Positions 1 to 12,462 of a DNA stretch of 64,000 nt are shown piece after piece; positions within the stretch are counted from its first letter, which is position 1, and each line of letters starts with the position of its first letter. The notes under the pieces are model-generated. The model had not been told where the DNA came from. It made no database searches and saw nothing but the letters and a program-made list of their open reading frames with translations. The translations under genes were made by a program, and so were the position numbers. Source of the stretch: Syngnathus acus (Eukaryota; Chordata; Actinopteri; Syngnathiformes; Syngnathidae); assembly GCF_901709675.1 (NCBI RefSeq), contig NC_051106.1, forward strand, positions 3,544,001 to 3,608,000. Reading direction: 5' to 3'.

Positions 1-1541
1 CAGATAATTCAAGCCTATCTCTTGTGGTTCGTCAAAGGTGTGGTATGAGCTCAGATCTTAAGTGAACTATGGTTGAAACTGCAAAAGCATTTTTTCCTTT
101 TGGTTATAATGGTCTTCGAATATTATATTGGGCCATGCCCAATGGCACCGCTCATAAGAGTGACTTGGTAAAGGAAGCTGCTGGGTTTATTCAAATTGGT
201 ATGTAATAGCTCACCTTTGCCCTTCCCTTTTTTTTTTTTTGCACCTTCGATGTACTAGTTTTACACAGAGCTTAAACAGTGGTCATCTCCCCCCACTATT
301 TCTCACACTGCATTGCTTTGGATCCCTTAGCGTGCATAGTGGAGCAAGTAGACAGAGCAACAAGTCTCTTTTCAGCTCAGGACTGAGTCATGGAAAATAG
401 AAGGGTGCCAGATGTGCATGCATGTGAATAAACTGGAAGGTCATCATTCAACTGTCAAATTTACTTGACAGCATTTGTCTGCTCTCGTGTGAAATATCTG
501 GCTTGTTTTGCGTCAAGAACAATCCAAGATGTAGTTTCAGTCGAGTGGATATGTTGGCTGAGAGTAAATTTTCTCTCGGGCTTAATGGTTAAGACTTTCC
601 ATGATGCACAGCTAATGATGAACATTTATCCTAACTTGTCAACACAGATGTAGGTGAGCGGGTTTCACGATGACAACGTGAGCCACATCTGTGAGCGATC
701 AGCACCAAATTACCCTCACCGTCCCCACTTGGCAATGGACTTTACCTGAACCGTTTCACTTCACAATTGTAGCTTTATTCGAAATACATTGACAGAGACT
801 TACTTATGTTGTGTAGCATAAAATAGCTTTGACCTCTTTGAACCCTGCAAATACTTCAGGAAATTGAACTCTCTTTACAATGGCAACTGAGTACCACTGC
901 GTTCCATGGTATATTTTGGATGCAATGTGAGGAAAAATCCTCCTGGGCCTGGCCGAGGAGGATGGGAAACTCAATATGTAGGGTATTTCTTGAGAATTTC
1001 AATGCAGTCTAAAAGGGTATGTAAATAAAGCTCCCAGTTCCGTTTGGCTATTTTCATCTCATCAGTCACATTGCTGGGTTTTGCTATTTGGTCTCTTTAC
1101 ATGGCATCTGAAAAGGGGTGTCTTGACTTTTTACTTTTTGTCTTTTTTTTTTTTTTTTTTTTTATCCACTGGATTTGGCCTTTCCTGCTATGGGCAAAAA
1201 CAAAAACCTAGTTTTTGAAGCAATGGTCATCTGTTCCTGTCGAGTTGCCCTAGATGAAGGAACTCAACTCGGGAAATACTGAACCATCTATTGCAAGAAA
1301 TTTAAAAAGCCAAAGAAAAGTCTTTGTATAAGCCTCAAGAGACATACTCAGATCTCACAATGACACAAGAAGTTTTGTGTCACCTAAAAAGTTTTTCCTT
1401 TTCTTCCTGGAAATTTTCACAAGTAGGTCTGTCTTTAGAGATATTCCAAAAAATACAAATGGGGCTGAAAAGATTTTGAAAAAAAAAGTGAGATTTCCCT
1501 AATGACATCCCCTTTTTTATGTGTTCCTCTCCTCCATATAG
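1..1541. other. Non-coding sequence upstream of the first visible plekhg3 exon
   Basis: No reading frame here resembles a known protein or has flanking splice sites that would join it to plekhg3. There is a poly-T run near 1141-1163. The stretch is most likely plekhg3 intron, because the exon at 1542 begins in mid-codon after an acceptor (CCATATAG). The true first exon was not found and is probably outside the window. Confidence 0.6.
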
Positions 1542-4500
1542 AATATCCTCGGTTACCCTCGCCCCTCTCCGCTGGAGACCATGAACAAAGAAATGCAGAT
1601 TTAGAATCAGACTGTTACCATCAACTATGTGCCGATCCACTGGATGGAGAAGGCCAACGTCCAGTAAGTCTCGTGTCCACCTTGTCTTCTGGATCGTCCC
1701 GTGACAGTCACAGCCTTTTTGGGAGCACCGTCACCCTCCCTTCCTCCTGCACACCACCTATACCGAGCGAGGAGGACATCGACTTGGAGCTGAGCCCGGC
1801 TGAAAGCGCTGTAGAACACACAAGAGAGCAGAGTCCCGGCCTGGCGGGGTTCAGCAGACTATGGAAGCCGCACCTAATGCTTAACCAGTGGAATAACAAT
1901 AACGCCACCGCCAACAGGAGAAGTGCACAGATCCTTCATAACCCGGCTTCACCTGTCGTCACGGAAACGATGGCGCCCAACCCGAAACTGACCCACGTGG
2001 ACCGAGTTGTCATGGAGATCATCGAAACGGAGCGCATGTATGTCAAAGATCTGCGCAGCATTGTAGAGGTGAGTCAACTGTTCTTTGGAAGAACTTAGAG
2101 CTATGACTTTATGTCCACAATTAGGCAATTATTGTCTATTGCAAGTAAAATCTCGTTTGATCTGACATTTGGCAACTGCTGTTATTGTTCCAGTCAATGG
2201 CTCGGTCAAAACCTTAGCGCGTTTTATTTACATTGCAGTGAGTATGCTCCTATTTGTTGTTTAAACACAATGCAGGTCTTTCACTTCCCAAGCCTCCCTT
2301 TGGAAACAAGAACATCACAGTTGAGCTGTGGTGATTTGCAAAAAAAAAAAAAAAAAAAAAAAGATTTTCCCACTCAACAAAGCATTCAAACAACTTGACG
2401 AAAGGAAAACCTCTTTTGGCTTCAACTATGTTTGTAGTATAGAAACAGGAGCACTTAGCTGTCAGACAATCCTCTGCTACTAATGTGTTTAACATTTGAG
2501 GCATTTCTGAAAAACGTTGGCTGTAAACCAACAAGCGTCTTTCCTCACCTTGTCTCAAGCCACACTGGCGTCGAACTTCTGACAAAGCCACTTCAAATCA
2601 TGACCTCCTCGTCGCTCATTTGACATGCCTGGTCTGGCCGCGGCTGTACAAGAACTTTTCCAGCCAACACAAACACGGAGACCCGCGGGGTTTTCCACAA
2701 GCTACAATGTGAAAACATGTTCTTGTACAGATGTATCCGCTGCCACTGACCTTTTTGTAATTACATCGCTGCCTTAAGTTATTTTATCGTGAAGCTCAAA
2801 TGAAGCAAAGAAGTGAGAGACTTCATTCCACGACCTCATCAAAGCACCGTCTTGATATGACGCACTGTCGAAACTGTGTCCATCCGCTCTCTTTAGATAT
2901 TGTTTTATCACTGGCTCACATGCCTCTCGTTCTCAACGGCCCACATTCAGTGGGAGTGGAGAGAACAGCTGTTTGACCCAGATGGTCCCACACAGCCAAA
3001 TACACCCCCAACACCTGGCTTTAGCCACCCACAAACCGTCATACCTGACATTATATAGACAGGAATGTGAGGATCCCTTTAACAGTGTCGCCCACAGGCT
3101 CAAGTTGTAATAAAAAGTATTTTTGATCGCCGCTCGTTGCTGACCGAGCCTCCCTATCTCCCACATTTTGCGAAAGGTCACGTGTGCGCTGCTCTCATCG
3201 TGCAGGAATGCTGTGTCGTTCTTTCAGTTGTAAGTGGCGGACTGCATTGGATCGACTGTTTTGTCTTTTTTTGGGCACATCTGGTTGTCAGAGTGTGCTA
3301 GTTTGCCTCTTGTCCACATCCCCTGCTACTTGTTTGTATGACACGTGAGTGTGTAACTTTGCATGATGGAGCGTATAGTCAGCCGGATGTTGGCATTTTG
3401 GGCTCCTGCGGATGTGAGATTTTTTTCATCTGCCCTGGAAAGAATTCAATAGATATGCGATATGGGCAATGGTTGTTTATACTGTGTCAATCAGCATAGC
3501 CTATAAATAAATGGAGCAAATCAGTTTGAAAGGTCAGATCACAAAGAAGGAAAAATTTTCCATGATATCTAAATTTAAATAAATACATTAAATTGTAATA
3601 ATAACAACTGATTCTAGTACTTCTTTAAAGTAAGCTATATAAAACATGCACATCCTTGCGACCTCTAGTGGTATAAAATTGCAAGGGTCGGGATTAGACT
3701 TCCCTGGTCAGATTCCAAAATAATGTGAATTAATCGTAGAATTGCAATGTGACTCCATCTCACTACTTTTTTCCAGGACTATTTGGCTCACATTATCGAT
3801 ACGAGCAACCTGCCCATGCGCCCAGAGCAAGTGTGTGCTCTGTTTGGAAATATTGAGGACATCTATGAATTCAACAGGTAAATTCTCTCCTCCATAACTA
3901 TACTGACTTGTATTATTATTATTTTTTACATTGCCTGATTTTACTCTGAAAGCTTTTATTTCATGTTTGATATTCCACCCAGTGACTCCAAATGGGCACT
4001 AAAAGCAGTAACTGCGATTTACGTCAGCTGGTGGCCATTGCTGACCCTGCCGCTTGCCAAAACACACATTAACATTCCTCCCATAGTGAGGCGCGACTCT
4101 GGTAATTCCAGAGAAGCCAGAGAAGTGTAGGATTTAAAAAAAATATTTGTGTTTGTTATGAGTCTTACCATTTTTTGTTAAAGTAAATTCCACTTGCATC
4201 ACAGTTACATTTGCAAATTTAAAAACTATATACATTAATTTTTTTTTAGTTTGTTTTTCAAAATTTCCTGATGATGTTACATAGTTTATTCTGGATATTA
4301 TACCACAAGTTTTAAAACTTACTATGACTTAATAAATGTATTTTCATTGAAGATGAAAATGTATATCCAAGCATTTCACACTATGCAGTTCAATTCACAT
4401 TGTCATAGAGTATCCAAATTGTATTTATTTACTTACATTCCTGAAAAGAAAAAAATGCGTGAGTGTTTTGTAATTCCTAACAGTTGTGATAATTGTTGGG

Positions 4501-7500
4501 ATGGATTCTGCTTTTTAGTTTCAAATGAACTTCAACCTGGCTGGACTCAGCTCCACAGCAATTCAGCTATTTTACAGTCTGCACTGCCTACTAGTGGCAA
4601 GAAATGTTATAACGTGGTCTTTTAAAATATGGAGTACTTTATTGTCAATAGGCACTCATGTATTTCATTATTGATCATTTTATGCTCTGTTGCATCTCTT
4701 ACAGTGAGTTGCTGCAGTCCTTGGACATGTGTGACAACGACCCTGTGGCCATCGCCCAATGCTTTGTCGAGAAGGTGAGCGTTCTTATCCTCCTCATATT
4801 TTTCAAGAAATGGACAAACGCACACGTCATGTTGCTCTTTGGTTCCCCCAGAGTGAATATTTTGAGATCTACACCCAGTATTGCACCAACTATCCAAAGT
4901 AAGAGCTGCAAAAATAGATATTATGATTCACATCAGCGTCATGACAAACATGTTTTTACAATCCTCTAGTTCAGTCGCGGCACTAACTGACTGCATGAGG
5001 AGCAAAACCCTGGCAAAGTTCTTCAAGGATCGTCAGGCTTTTCTGAAGCGTTCTCTCCCGTTGGGTTCTTTCCTTCTCAAACCCGTGCAGAGGATCCTAA
5101 AATATCACCTGCTGCTTCAGGTAAATCATATTCCTCAGTTGTGCCTACTTATGAAGAGCCAACCACAATGTCCTTCATCTGTTTTTTGGCAATGAAAGGA
5201 AATTGCAAAGCACTTTGGCCCAGACGAGGACGGCTACGAGGTGATCCAAGAGGCCATAGACACCATGACAGGGGTGGCCTGGTACATCAACGACATGAAG
5301 AGGAAACACGAGCACGCCGTCAGAGTGCAGGTTTGCTACGATGACGAAACGCAGTAACGTGAGAAGATTGTTAATGCAGTTGTTGTCCTGTGCAGGAGAT
5401 CCAGTCCCTTTTGATCAACTGGAAGGGTCCTGACCTGACCACTTACGGCGAGCTGGTGCTGGAAGGCACCTTTCATGTCCTGCGGGCAAAGAACAGTCGG
5501 ACGCTCTTCCTTTTTGAAAAGATGCTGCTCATTACTAAAAGAAGAGGAGAGCACTATGTCTACAAGACTCATATCTCTGTATGTTTTGTTTTTTTAATTA
5601 TTGTTAATTAGATTTTATAAGGAACAAAAATGCACCTTTATTGATTATTTTCAGCAGGTTTAATTAACATATTGGGCTAACTGGACCCTTATTCTTTCCT
5701 AATATTGTGATTTTTAGTGCTCCACCTTGATGCTACTTGACAGTGCAAAGGATCCTCTGCTTTTCAGTGTTATCCACTTCAAGCATCCCAAGCAGCCCCA
5801 TACCGTGCAGGTAAACGTGAACTGTCCCTCAATTGTTTATTATTATAGTTAAAAACAGGGCTATGTGTTCACTTATTTCATCAACCTTATTTTTTTTAGA
5901 ATCATCGCGGTAATAAAATGTATGCTTTACTTTCGGATGCTGCGAGTAGGCTGCATTGTGTTTTGTTTTGTCGGGCCAGCATGCGTCATCTGTATCTTTA
6001 ATAACACGGACAAGGGCTTGTTGTTGTTGTCGTAGGCCAAATCTGTAGAAGAGAAGCGTCTCTGGGCCCATCACATCAAGAGGCTCATTCTGGAGAACCA
6101 CAACGCCATTGTTCCGCCAAAGGTTCACAACAATGTCCATTCACTGTACTGTATAACTTTGTTTCTTTCCAACCATTTTTTGACAAAACTCTCTAAATCT
6201 GCTCATATTTCAGGCAAAAGAAGCTATCGTGGACAATTCGAATTGTGAGTGTGATTATAAAATGGTGTCATGTTAATTTACATTCTATTCATCTTGTAAA
6301 GAAATTGTTATTGTGAAGTCAAATGAGTTTAGTGACCATCTTTTTCCCGACTTAGGTGTTGGGAAGTACCACTGTAGCCCAGAGAGGGTAAAGAGAGCAG
6401 ATTCGTACCAGTCGAGTGACATCCATCTTGCAGGATGGAATGGCCGGAGGAGTTCAGGTACAAATATTTTTGGACTCCATTTTGTATCCAGCAAGCCGCA
6501 TACAACCCCAACTGTATATTTGTTTGGGAATGGCATTAATTGACCCCCTCCCTCCCATCTGTTTTAGAACCTGCTAAACAAATCATAAAAAATACGAAAG
6601 GTCAGTAAATTGTTTACATCATATTTGTCAAATGTATTGAAGTCGCTCTGTTACATGCACATTTTGTCTCCGGGCCCAGAAAGCAATCTAACCAAGGCGA
6701 TGGTTATAATCGTACGAGAGCTTTTCAAATTGCAGATCTGCTTTGTTCGCACTCAAAGATGGTCGCTAACCAGATCAAAAGACACACTCCCACTCCACTG
6801 GCCTAATGAAGTTTAATTAAATGGCATCGGTGCAAGGCTCTCTCCTCCGCAAGCTCTTTTCAACAGGCAAATTCAGCCTTGGCTTCGGATCTGCTCACAT
6901 TTGTCCTAATTGTTCATTATGAACGAGCGAGCCGTCGTATTCGTGTCCCGGGGTTATATAGTCTATTGTTCCCGATGTATTGAAGATATCATTTTCATGT
7001 CAACCTTGCCATCTCAATGAGGGAGTTGGCCATCACAACCTGGATAATTGCATCATGTTCACTTTGAGAGAAGGATGTTTTGTAATTGACTTTTATCTAA
7101 TCACAAGGCCTCCCGTGAGTCTGGGCCAGACTAACCACTGGCCGGCTGCTTGCGCCTGGGCTATAATTGCACAAGATGCATGTGTTACACGGCTTATTTG
7201 CGCATGAAATATTGAATTTGGGAAAATCGGAACATGGTCATTTGTTAATTACTGCTTCTCTGTTTTCTCTTCGCTCTCCTTACAGATGTTTTGAAGGTAA
7301 GTGCTGGAAATGTTTTCTCGAATGTTTGCACTCGGTTGAAATACTAATGTTAAAATAATACTGGTAATAATAATAATAAAAGTTATAATAAAAGTAATTA
7401 TAATCAAATTAATAATAATAATAAAATTAATTATTGATTTAATAGCCAATTGGCTAAGTCTGGTGCATCTACAGAAATGTACACTGTCCCTATCAAATAA

Positions 7501-10500
7501 AAAATCTTTGCCAGAACAATTTTTCACAGAACGTACTGCAACCAAATGATATCTCATCAGAAAGCAAAGCAGCTTAATGATTCCCAATCCCAAGTGTTGT
7601 CCTTCTGTGTGCCGTCACTCGCAGCATGCCGAGAGTGAGAGCGCCCTACTGGGGGACAGGCCTCAGGCTTCCGGTCTAACCGAGGGTGAGAGGCCTGCTG
7701 CGGAGGATGCCACACAGCAGCTAAGTTCCACACCGGCAGAAGTGCCCTCCTCGCCTCATGAGGGGGGTCCGAAGCTGCCGATGACAGAACAGCAAAAACA
7801 GGAAGATGAGGAGGGGGACAGTTTCAAGGAGGATTTACTGATGGGGGACGACCAGGTAGCCGACTTTGCCAGCTCCGTGTTGGCAGCCATCTCCTGCTGG
7901 CACTATCAAGCCCGGGCTTTGCTTTCTTCTCACTTCACAACGGTGAGGGTTTCCAGCCACCCACGGCTTTCCCGGTTCCCCGCTTCGTTGCGTTTGCTCT
8001 GCGCACCTCTCGACCGCTCTCCCACGCCGACCCCCGTCCTACTCTGTCTGTATGTATGTATGTATGTACGTACGCATCCCACTAACAGCTGCATGTGCGC
8101 CTTGCACAATGAATGAGTCAGGTTGTGTTCTTGTGGGCTGACGTGCTCACATGCTAGCTGTGAGCCGCGGAGGTGCAACACGCAGGTCATGTTCTTTGTT
8201 TGCATGGGCCTTTCTCTGCATCCGTTGGTGTGTTTTCCTGTCTGGTGCCGTTGTCAACGGGCTGCGTTTCATGACTAGTTTTCAATGAAACTCGTGTCTT
8301 CATTTGCATCACGACCGTTGACTGAATGTGTTCTGCTTGACTTCAAAGATGAATGCAGCCAGCTTATTAAATGATTCGTCTTTGATAAACATTTTCCCGT
8401 CAGAGTTTTCATAATCACCTCCATTGTTATAGCACAATGGGCTCTGATTATGTTGTTGTTTTGGAAGGCTTGAGTTCTTATAAAAGGCTACTTGATTCAA
8501 TATCAAGTGTCGCCGACAACAATAATTCTTCTGCTGAGCCCTGCCTACATTTTGAAAAGATTCAAACTGAAATGTGTGGACTCTTTCAGGATGATGAAGC
8601 CGGCGATACCGCTCAGCTGACCGACACGCTGAGAAAGGAGACTCAAGAAACACACAGCCATGAAGAAAGCCAGAGAGATGCGGCTGAGACAAAACAGGTC
8701 CTTTTCCCCTTCTTCTATTCATACTGGCTCAGTGAATAAGTGTCAACTCATTCATCAATACATAGACAATCTATCTACAATAGATAGACGAGAACATCAG
8801 GCCCATTTAAATCATGTGGCAGTTAGAATTGGGTACATGTGAAGCCCTTTGAGACTTGTCTGTGATTTAGGGCTATATAAATAGACTTGACTTGACTTGA
8901 CTTGATGAAATTCTGTGTCGAACTGCAGCGCTTAACCGTCCGTTCCTTTCATTTTGACTGTTTAGTTGGCTTTGAAATGGTCCATGAAGATAATGGCCAG
9001 TGCAGAGTGCTTCGATCTGCTTTCGATGTCGAATTGCATCTCTAAGGCAAACCTATTTGTCATATTTCAGGTCCATTTGGACGAGCCGCACCCTTCGGAC
9101 TGCGTCTCTCAAGTAGAAAACATCCGTCAACAGTCCGAGTCATCGCTAGAGGCCGTCACTCCGGAGTCGGCTGAGACTTCTAGAGAAACCGGTGAAGAAG
9201 CGGAGGGGGAAAGCGACTCGTCTGGTCTTCAAGTGGAGGAAACGAGTGCGCTGATGAGCGGCGAGCTCTCGGAGGAGGAGGAAGAGGAAGTGGTGGCCGG
9301 GAATAAGAGAATCCTACCGTGCTCCGTGTTGGCTCAAGCGAGTGTAATCGCCGAACGCTTCATCACTGGCTTGCCCAGGCGGAGCAGCCTGGTCTCTGAG
9401 GATCTGGGCTCCCTGGCTTGCTCCTCACCTTTAACACCCAATGAAGTCTTCATAAGCCCCTCCACCTGCACGGACTCTGAAGAAAAGTCGCCCACTGTAT
9501 CACCTCCTGAGCTGCAGGTGACCCCTGAGACCGTTTGTGAACCCGTCCCCGTTGAGGGGGAACGTCGTTCCACTCTCTCCAAACAGGATCTCCTCCTGAT
9601 CCACAAGATCAGAAGATACTATGAGCATGCCGAGCACCAAGACGCCAACTTCAGCATCAAGCGCAGGGAAAGTCTCTCCTACATTCCAGCAGGTCTGGTC
9701 AGGCAGTTGAGTAGGCAGCTTAACAATATTCCCGACCAGCACGCCGCCGTCCCAGTCCACAGGAAAGTCCTCTCCCGTTACAGACCTACTTCTTGGTCAG
9801 TCTTTGACCTTCCGGGCTTAGAAAAGAACCCAAACGCAGACATTGAGCAAAAGGCTGAACGACAGAGATCAGAGGAAGTGAAGGCTCGATCTCCAAGTGT
9901 CACTGATTCTTCTACCACAGATGAAGACTTCCGACCTTCATCGGAGATGATCAAAGTCTGGCAAGACATGGAGTCAGAGGAGGAAGTCCAGCAGACTGGA
10001 GAAGAGGAGAAAAATCCCTTTGAGTGTTTGGACTCCTCAGAATGTAAACTCCGAAAGCAACCATCCCTGATTCTAGAAGAAACAAGTCCCTCGTCCGAAG
10101 GTTCAGATGTTCTACTAAAAGACTCCGCTCGAGACTGCAAGCAGCGTAGAACCTCTATGACTCAAGGTCTGGTCCAGCTCCCCAGGCTCATTAGCTTCAG
10201 AGCCAGCGTTGACGAAGACCAGATCTTGCAGGACATGGGCAAGATGAAGAACAAAGTGTTCCAACTGGCTCGTCAGTACAGCCAGCGCATCAAAAATAAC
10301 AGACCGATGGTCTGGCAGAGGAACCGGGAAGCTTCCAGTCAACAAGGATTCAAGAGCATGCCTGCTGTCCTTGAGGAGAAGGTCAAGAAAAAAAGTAAAT
10401 GGAAGATGCCTTTATTTATTTATTTATTTTATTTTATTTAAACAACTTAGCGGACTTCAAACATGTGCTCTACAATGTGTTTTGTATTTAATGTGTGCAG

Positions 10501-11147
10501 GTAAACCCAACCTAAGACTGCCCTTGAATGCTTGTGACCAGATGGTCATCCACGAGGTGAATACACCGAGTCCGGTCCAGACTCCATCTTCTGCGGCCAG
10601 CTCCCGCAGCACGCTGACCGATCCGCAAAGCCCTCAATTGGAGAACTTCCACTGGCCTGACGTACAAGAGCTTTGCTCCAAATACAACCCCAGCCAACCG
10701 GATGCTGATTCCTCAAACAGCTTGCTGGAATGTTCTCCGGCCAAGTGCAATTGCTGCTCTCACACAGACTCTCATAAAGACCCGACGCAATGTCCGGCGG
10801 CACAACCCGAGACTTGGTACAAGGAGAGGGGAGATCAAGACTGGCCTCGCCCCCGGTCCAAACTACTGTGCAGGTGGAGCTCGCTGGAGCACATGCTTGG
10901 TTCCCTGCCACTCCATGAAGTGCAGAACTTGCAGGAACCCGTGCGGACCTGCCGTCCTAGCAGTCTGGCGTCTCTGACCGCCGCGCAATGCAGCGTCTTC
11001 GCAGAAGGAGACCAGCAACTGGAGGACAGCTCACAATGTCCCGGCAAGTCGGCTGCAACGAGTTCAGCCAAGACGTCAGAAAGTAATCTGGTGAAAAGTT
11101 TACGGGAGAAGTTCCAGAGTTTAAGCACCAGCTCATCAACGTGTTAA
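1542..11147 (+). CDS. plekhg3: Rho guanine nucleotide exchange factor PLEKHG3, 5' partial
   Basis: This is a Dbl-family exchange factor that activates Rho GTPases and, in mammals, binds actin and supports cell polarity downstream of PI3K. Seventeen coding exons join in frame: 1542-2068, 3777-3877, 4705-4774, 4852-4898, 4970-5120, 5199-5330, 5396-5578, 5718-5810, 6036-6122, 6214-6244, 6356-6457, 6568-6600, 7286-7296, 7625-7942, 8590-8697, 9071-10394 and 10501-11147. They give about 1320 residues. The DH domain runs from [18 protein letters not shown] to MKRKHEHAV and contains [14 protein letters not shown]. The PH domain follows, from [20 protein letters not shown] to [10 protein letters not shown]. 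The tail is long, acidic and low-complexity, with conserved islands such as [27 protein letters not shown] and [13 protein letters not shown], and ends in a coiled LREKFQSL segment. These match my recollection of human PLEKHG3. The first exon starts with two bases of a split codon, so the N terminus is missing. Confidence 0.93.
7286..7296 (+). other. plekhg3: 11-nt microexon of plekhg3
   Basis: A TTACAG acceptor is followed by 11 bases and a GTAAGT donor. The bases complete the codon left open by the exon ending at 6600 (phase 1) and add VLK, and the next exon at 7625 opens in phase 0. Skipping the microexon would break the frame. The resulting LKHAES resembles MKHAGS at the equivalent place in human PLEKHG3 as I recall it. 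Confidence 0.75.
7355..7440 (+). repeat. AAT-rich simple repeat in a plekhg3 intron
   Basis: An interrupted run of AAT/TAA units lies between the microexon and the exon at 7625. It has no coding potential. Confidence 0.7.
8045..8076 (+). repeat. Short TATG tetranucleotide repeat
   Basis: About five TATG units grade into TACG units, inside the plekhg3 intron after 7942. Confidence 0.65.
8838..8905 (+). mobile_element. Non-LTR retrotransposon 3' tail with a TTGAC repeat
   Basis: The sequence reads GAAGCCCTTTGAGACTTG, then GGGCTATATAAATA, and ends in four ACTTG/TTGAC pentamers. A CCCTTTGAG...GGGCTATATAAAT end followed by a short tandem tail is characteristic of L2/CR1-like elements in fish genomes. 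Only the 3' end is present, as expected for 5'-truncated insertions. The family assignment is from recollection. Confidence 0.5.
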
Positions 11148-11870
11148 CTGTTTATCTTTACTAAGAGGGAACTTTTGGTCAGTGTTGTGCAGTCCGCATT
11201 GGACGCACCATTCGGGAAGGGATGTTATTGGTCCATGCAATGTGGGAAACGATGTCTTTAAAAAGAAGTTTGTTGCAATATTTGTACATTTGGGACTTTT
11301 CCTAACTCATCGGATGTAAGTGTGTCAACAGTCCCCTGATTGGTATCATTACTAGATAAGCTTTTGTTTAGTTGTCACTCAATGTTGGCAATTAAACTAT
11401 ACTAATTATTAAAGCATAACAACAAGCAGATGTGGGAAGATTACCTCAACTAAGCTGACCGCACACCAAAGAGTTTCTTTTGTTGGCTATAAATGTAAAA
11501 AAAAAAAAAACCTTAAAATGTGACAGCAGTCACTTTGACTGACAGCTGTTTTCATGCATCACTGGAGCTTTATTATTTTCCTCCAATTTCTATTTTTATT
11601 GAGTAATATTTATGAAGCTGTATTTGGGGGCAAACGTTGGCATGTAAATCGCGACTTTAGTGTATAAACTCCTTTTGAAAGCTTTCTATTCCAGAAAGAC
11701 TACTTGAACTTTGCCATATTTGCATTAAAAACAGAAATAGCGCGTGGCCGCCGGTCACTGATGTCATGGACTGATGCACATACAGTATTGTCATGACGTA
11801 TGGAGTACAAATCTGTCTGAGGAAGTCTTTGATGAGACTGAGTTCATGAATAAACTTTTATTCTATCTGT
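11148..11870 (+). other. plekhg3: plekhg3 3' untranslated region
   Basis: The stretch follows the TAA stop at 11145-11147 and is AT-rich with no long frames. It contains an ATTAAA near 11392 and a consensus AATAAA at 11849. The distal signal gives a 3' UTR of roughly 720 nt. Confidence 0.6.
11849..11854 (+). terminator. plekhg3: Poly(A) signal AATAAA for plekhg3
   Basis: A perfect AATAAA occurs about 700 nt after the plekhg3 stop and about 600 nt before the xgb start codon, on the sense strand. Cleavage is expected 10-30 nt downstream. Confidence 0.6.
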
Positions 11871-12462
11871 ATTAGTCCTTAATATGCTGATTGCTATATG
11901 CATAAATCAGCATGAATGCATAGTAGTATCAATATAAGATATATTTGCCTTACATTTTCAGATTGTCATGGTCATTACAGTCAATTCTGAATACAACTTT
12001 GATCTCCACTCAACAAAAGCACTGATTTCAAATTTGTATGTCTGTTTGTATTGGTTTTTTTCCAAACTTGCAAAAAAATATGCACAACAGCCTGGCATTT
12101 TTTTTCTCTTGTGTCGTGTTGAACGGAGGCTCTGTTATGTTTTATCATATCAACAATAACGCTTAAAAAAAAACATGCGTCAAATGTGCTAGCAGTAGTA
12201 TGAGCTACACCGGATGTTTGCTCGAGTCACCCTTCAGCGTAAAATCATATCCGTTCTCTTATCACGTGTACATTTTACTTTGACGTGTCTCACATCGGCT
12301 GTCGATATCTCCAAGCAGAAAGGCGAAACTCACCAGCGCACTTCGCCACCAAATGACATCAAGCAACAACACTGAGACTCTCCTGTTGACCATCATTTAT
12401 TTGAAACTCTTTTTCTTTGTTTTGGAGCGGGGGGAAAAAACAAGCTTTGTTTTTTATGAAGA
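11871..12462. other. plekhg3-xgb intergenic region
   Basis: About 590 bp separate the plekhg3 poly(A) signal from the globin X start codon. It must hold the xgb promoter and 5' UTR unless a non-coding exon lies further upstream. I see no unambiguous TATA box. Confidence 0.5.

Noticed and set aside
1502-1541. MTSPFLCVPLLHI as the plekhg3 N terminus
   Set aside because: It reads through the pyrimidine tract and acceptor (CTCCATATAG) of the exon that starts at 1542.
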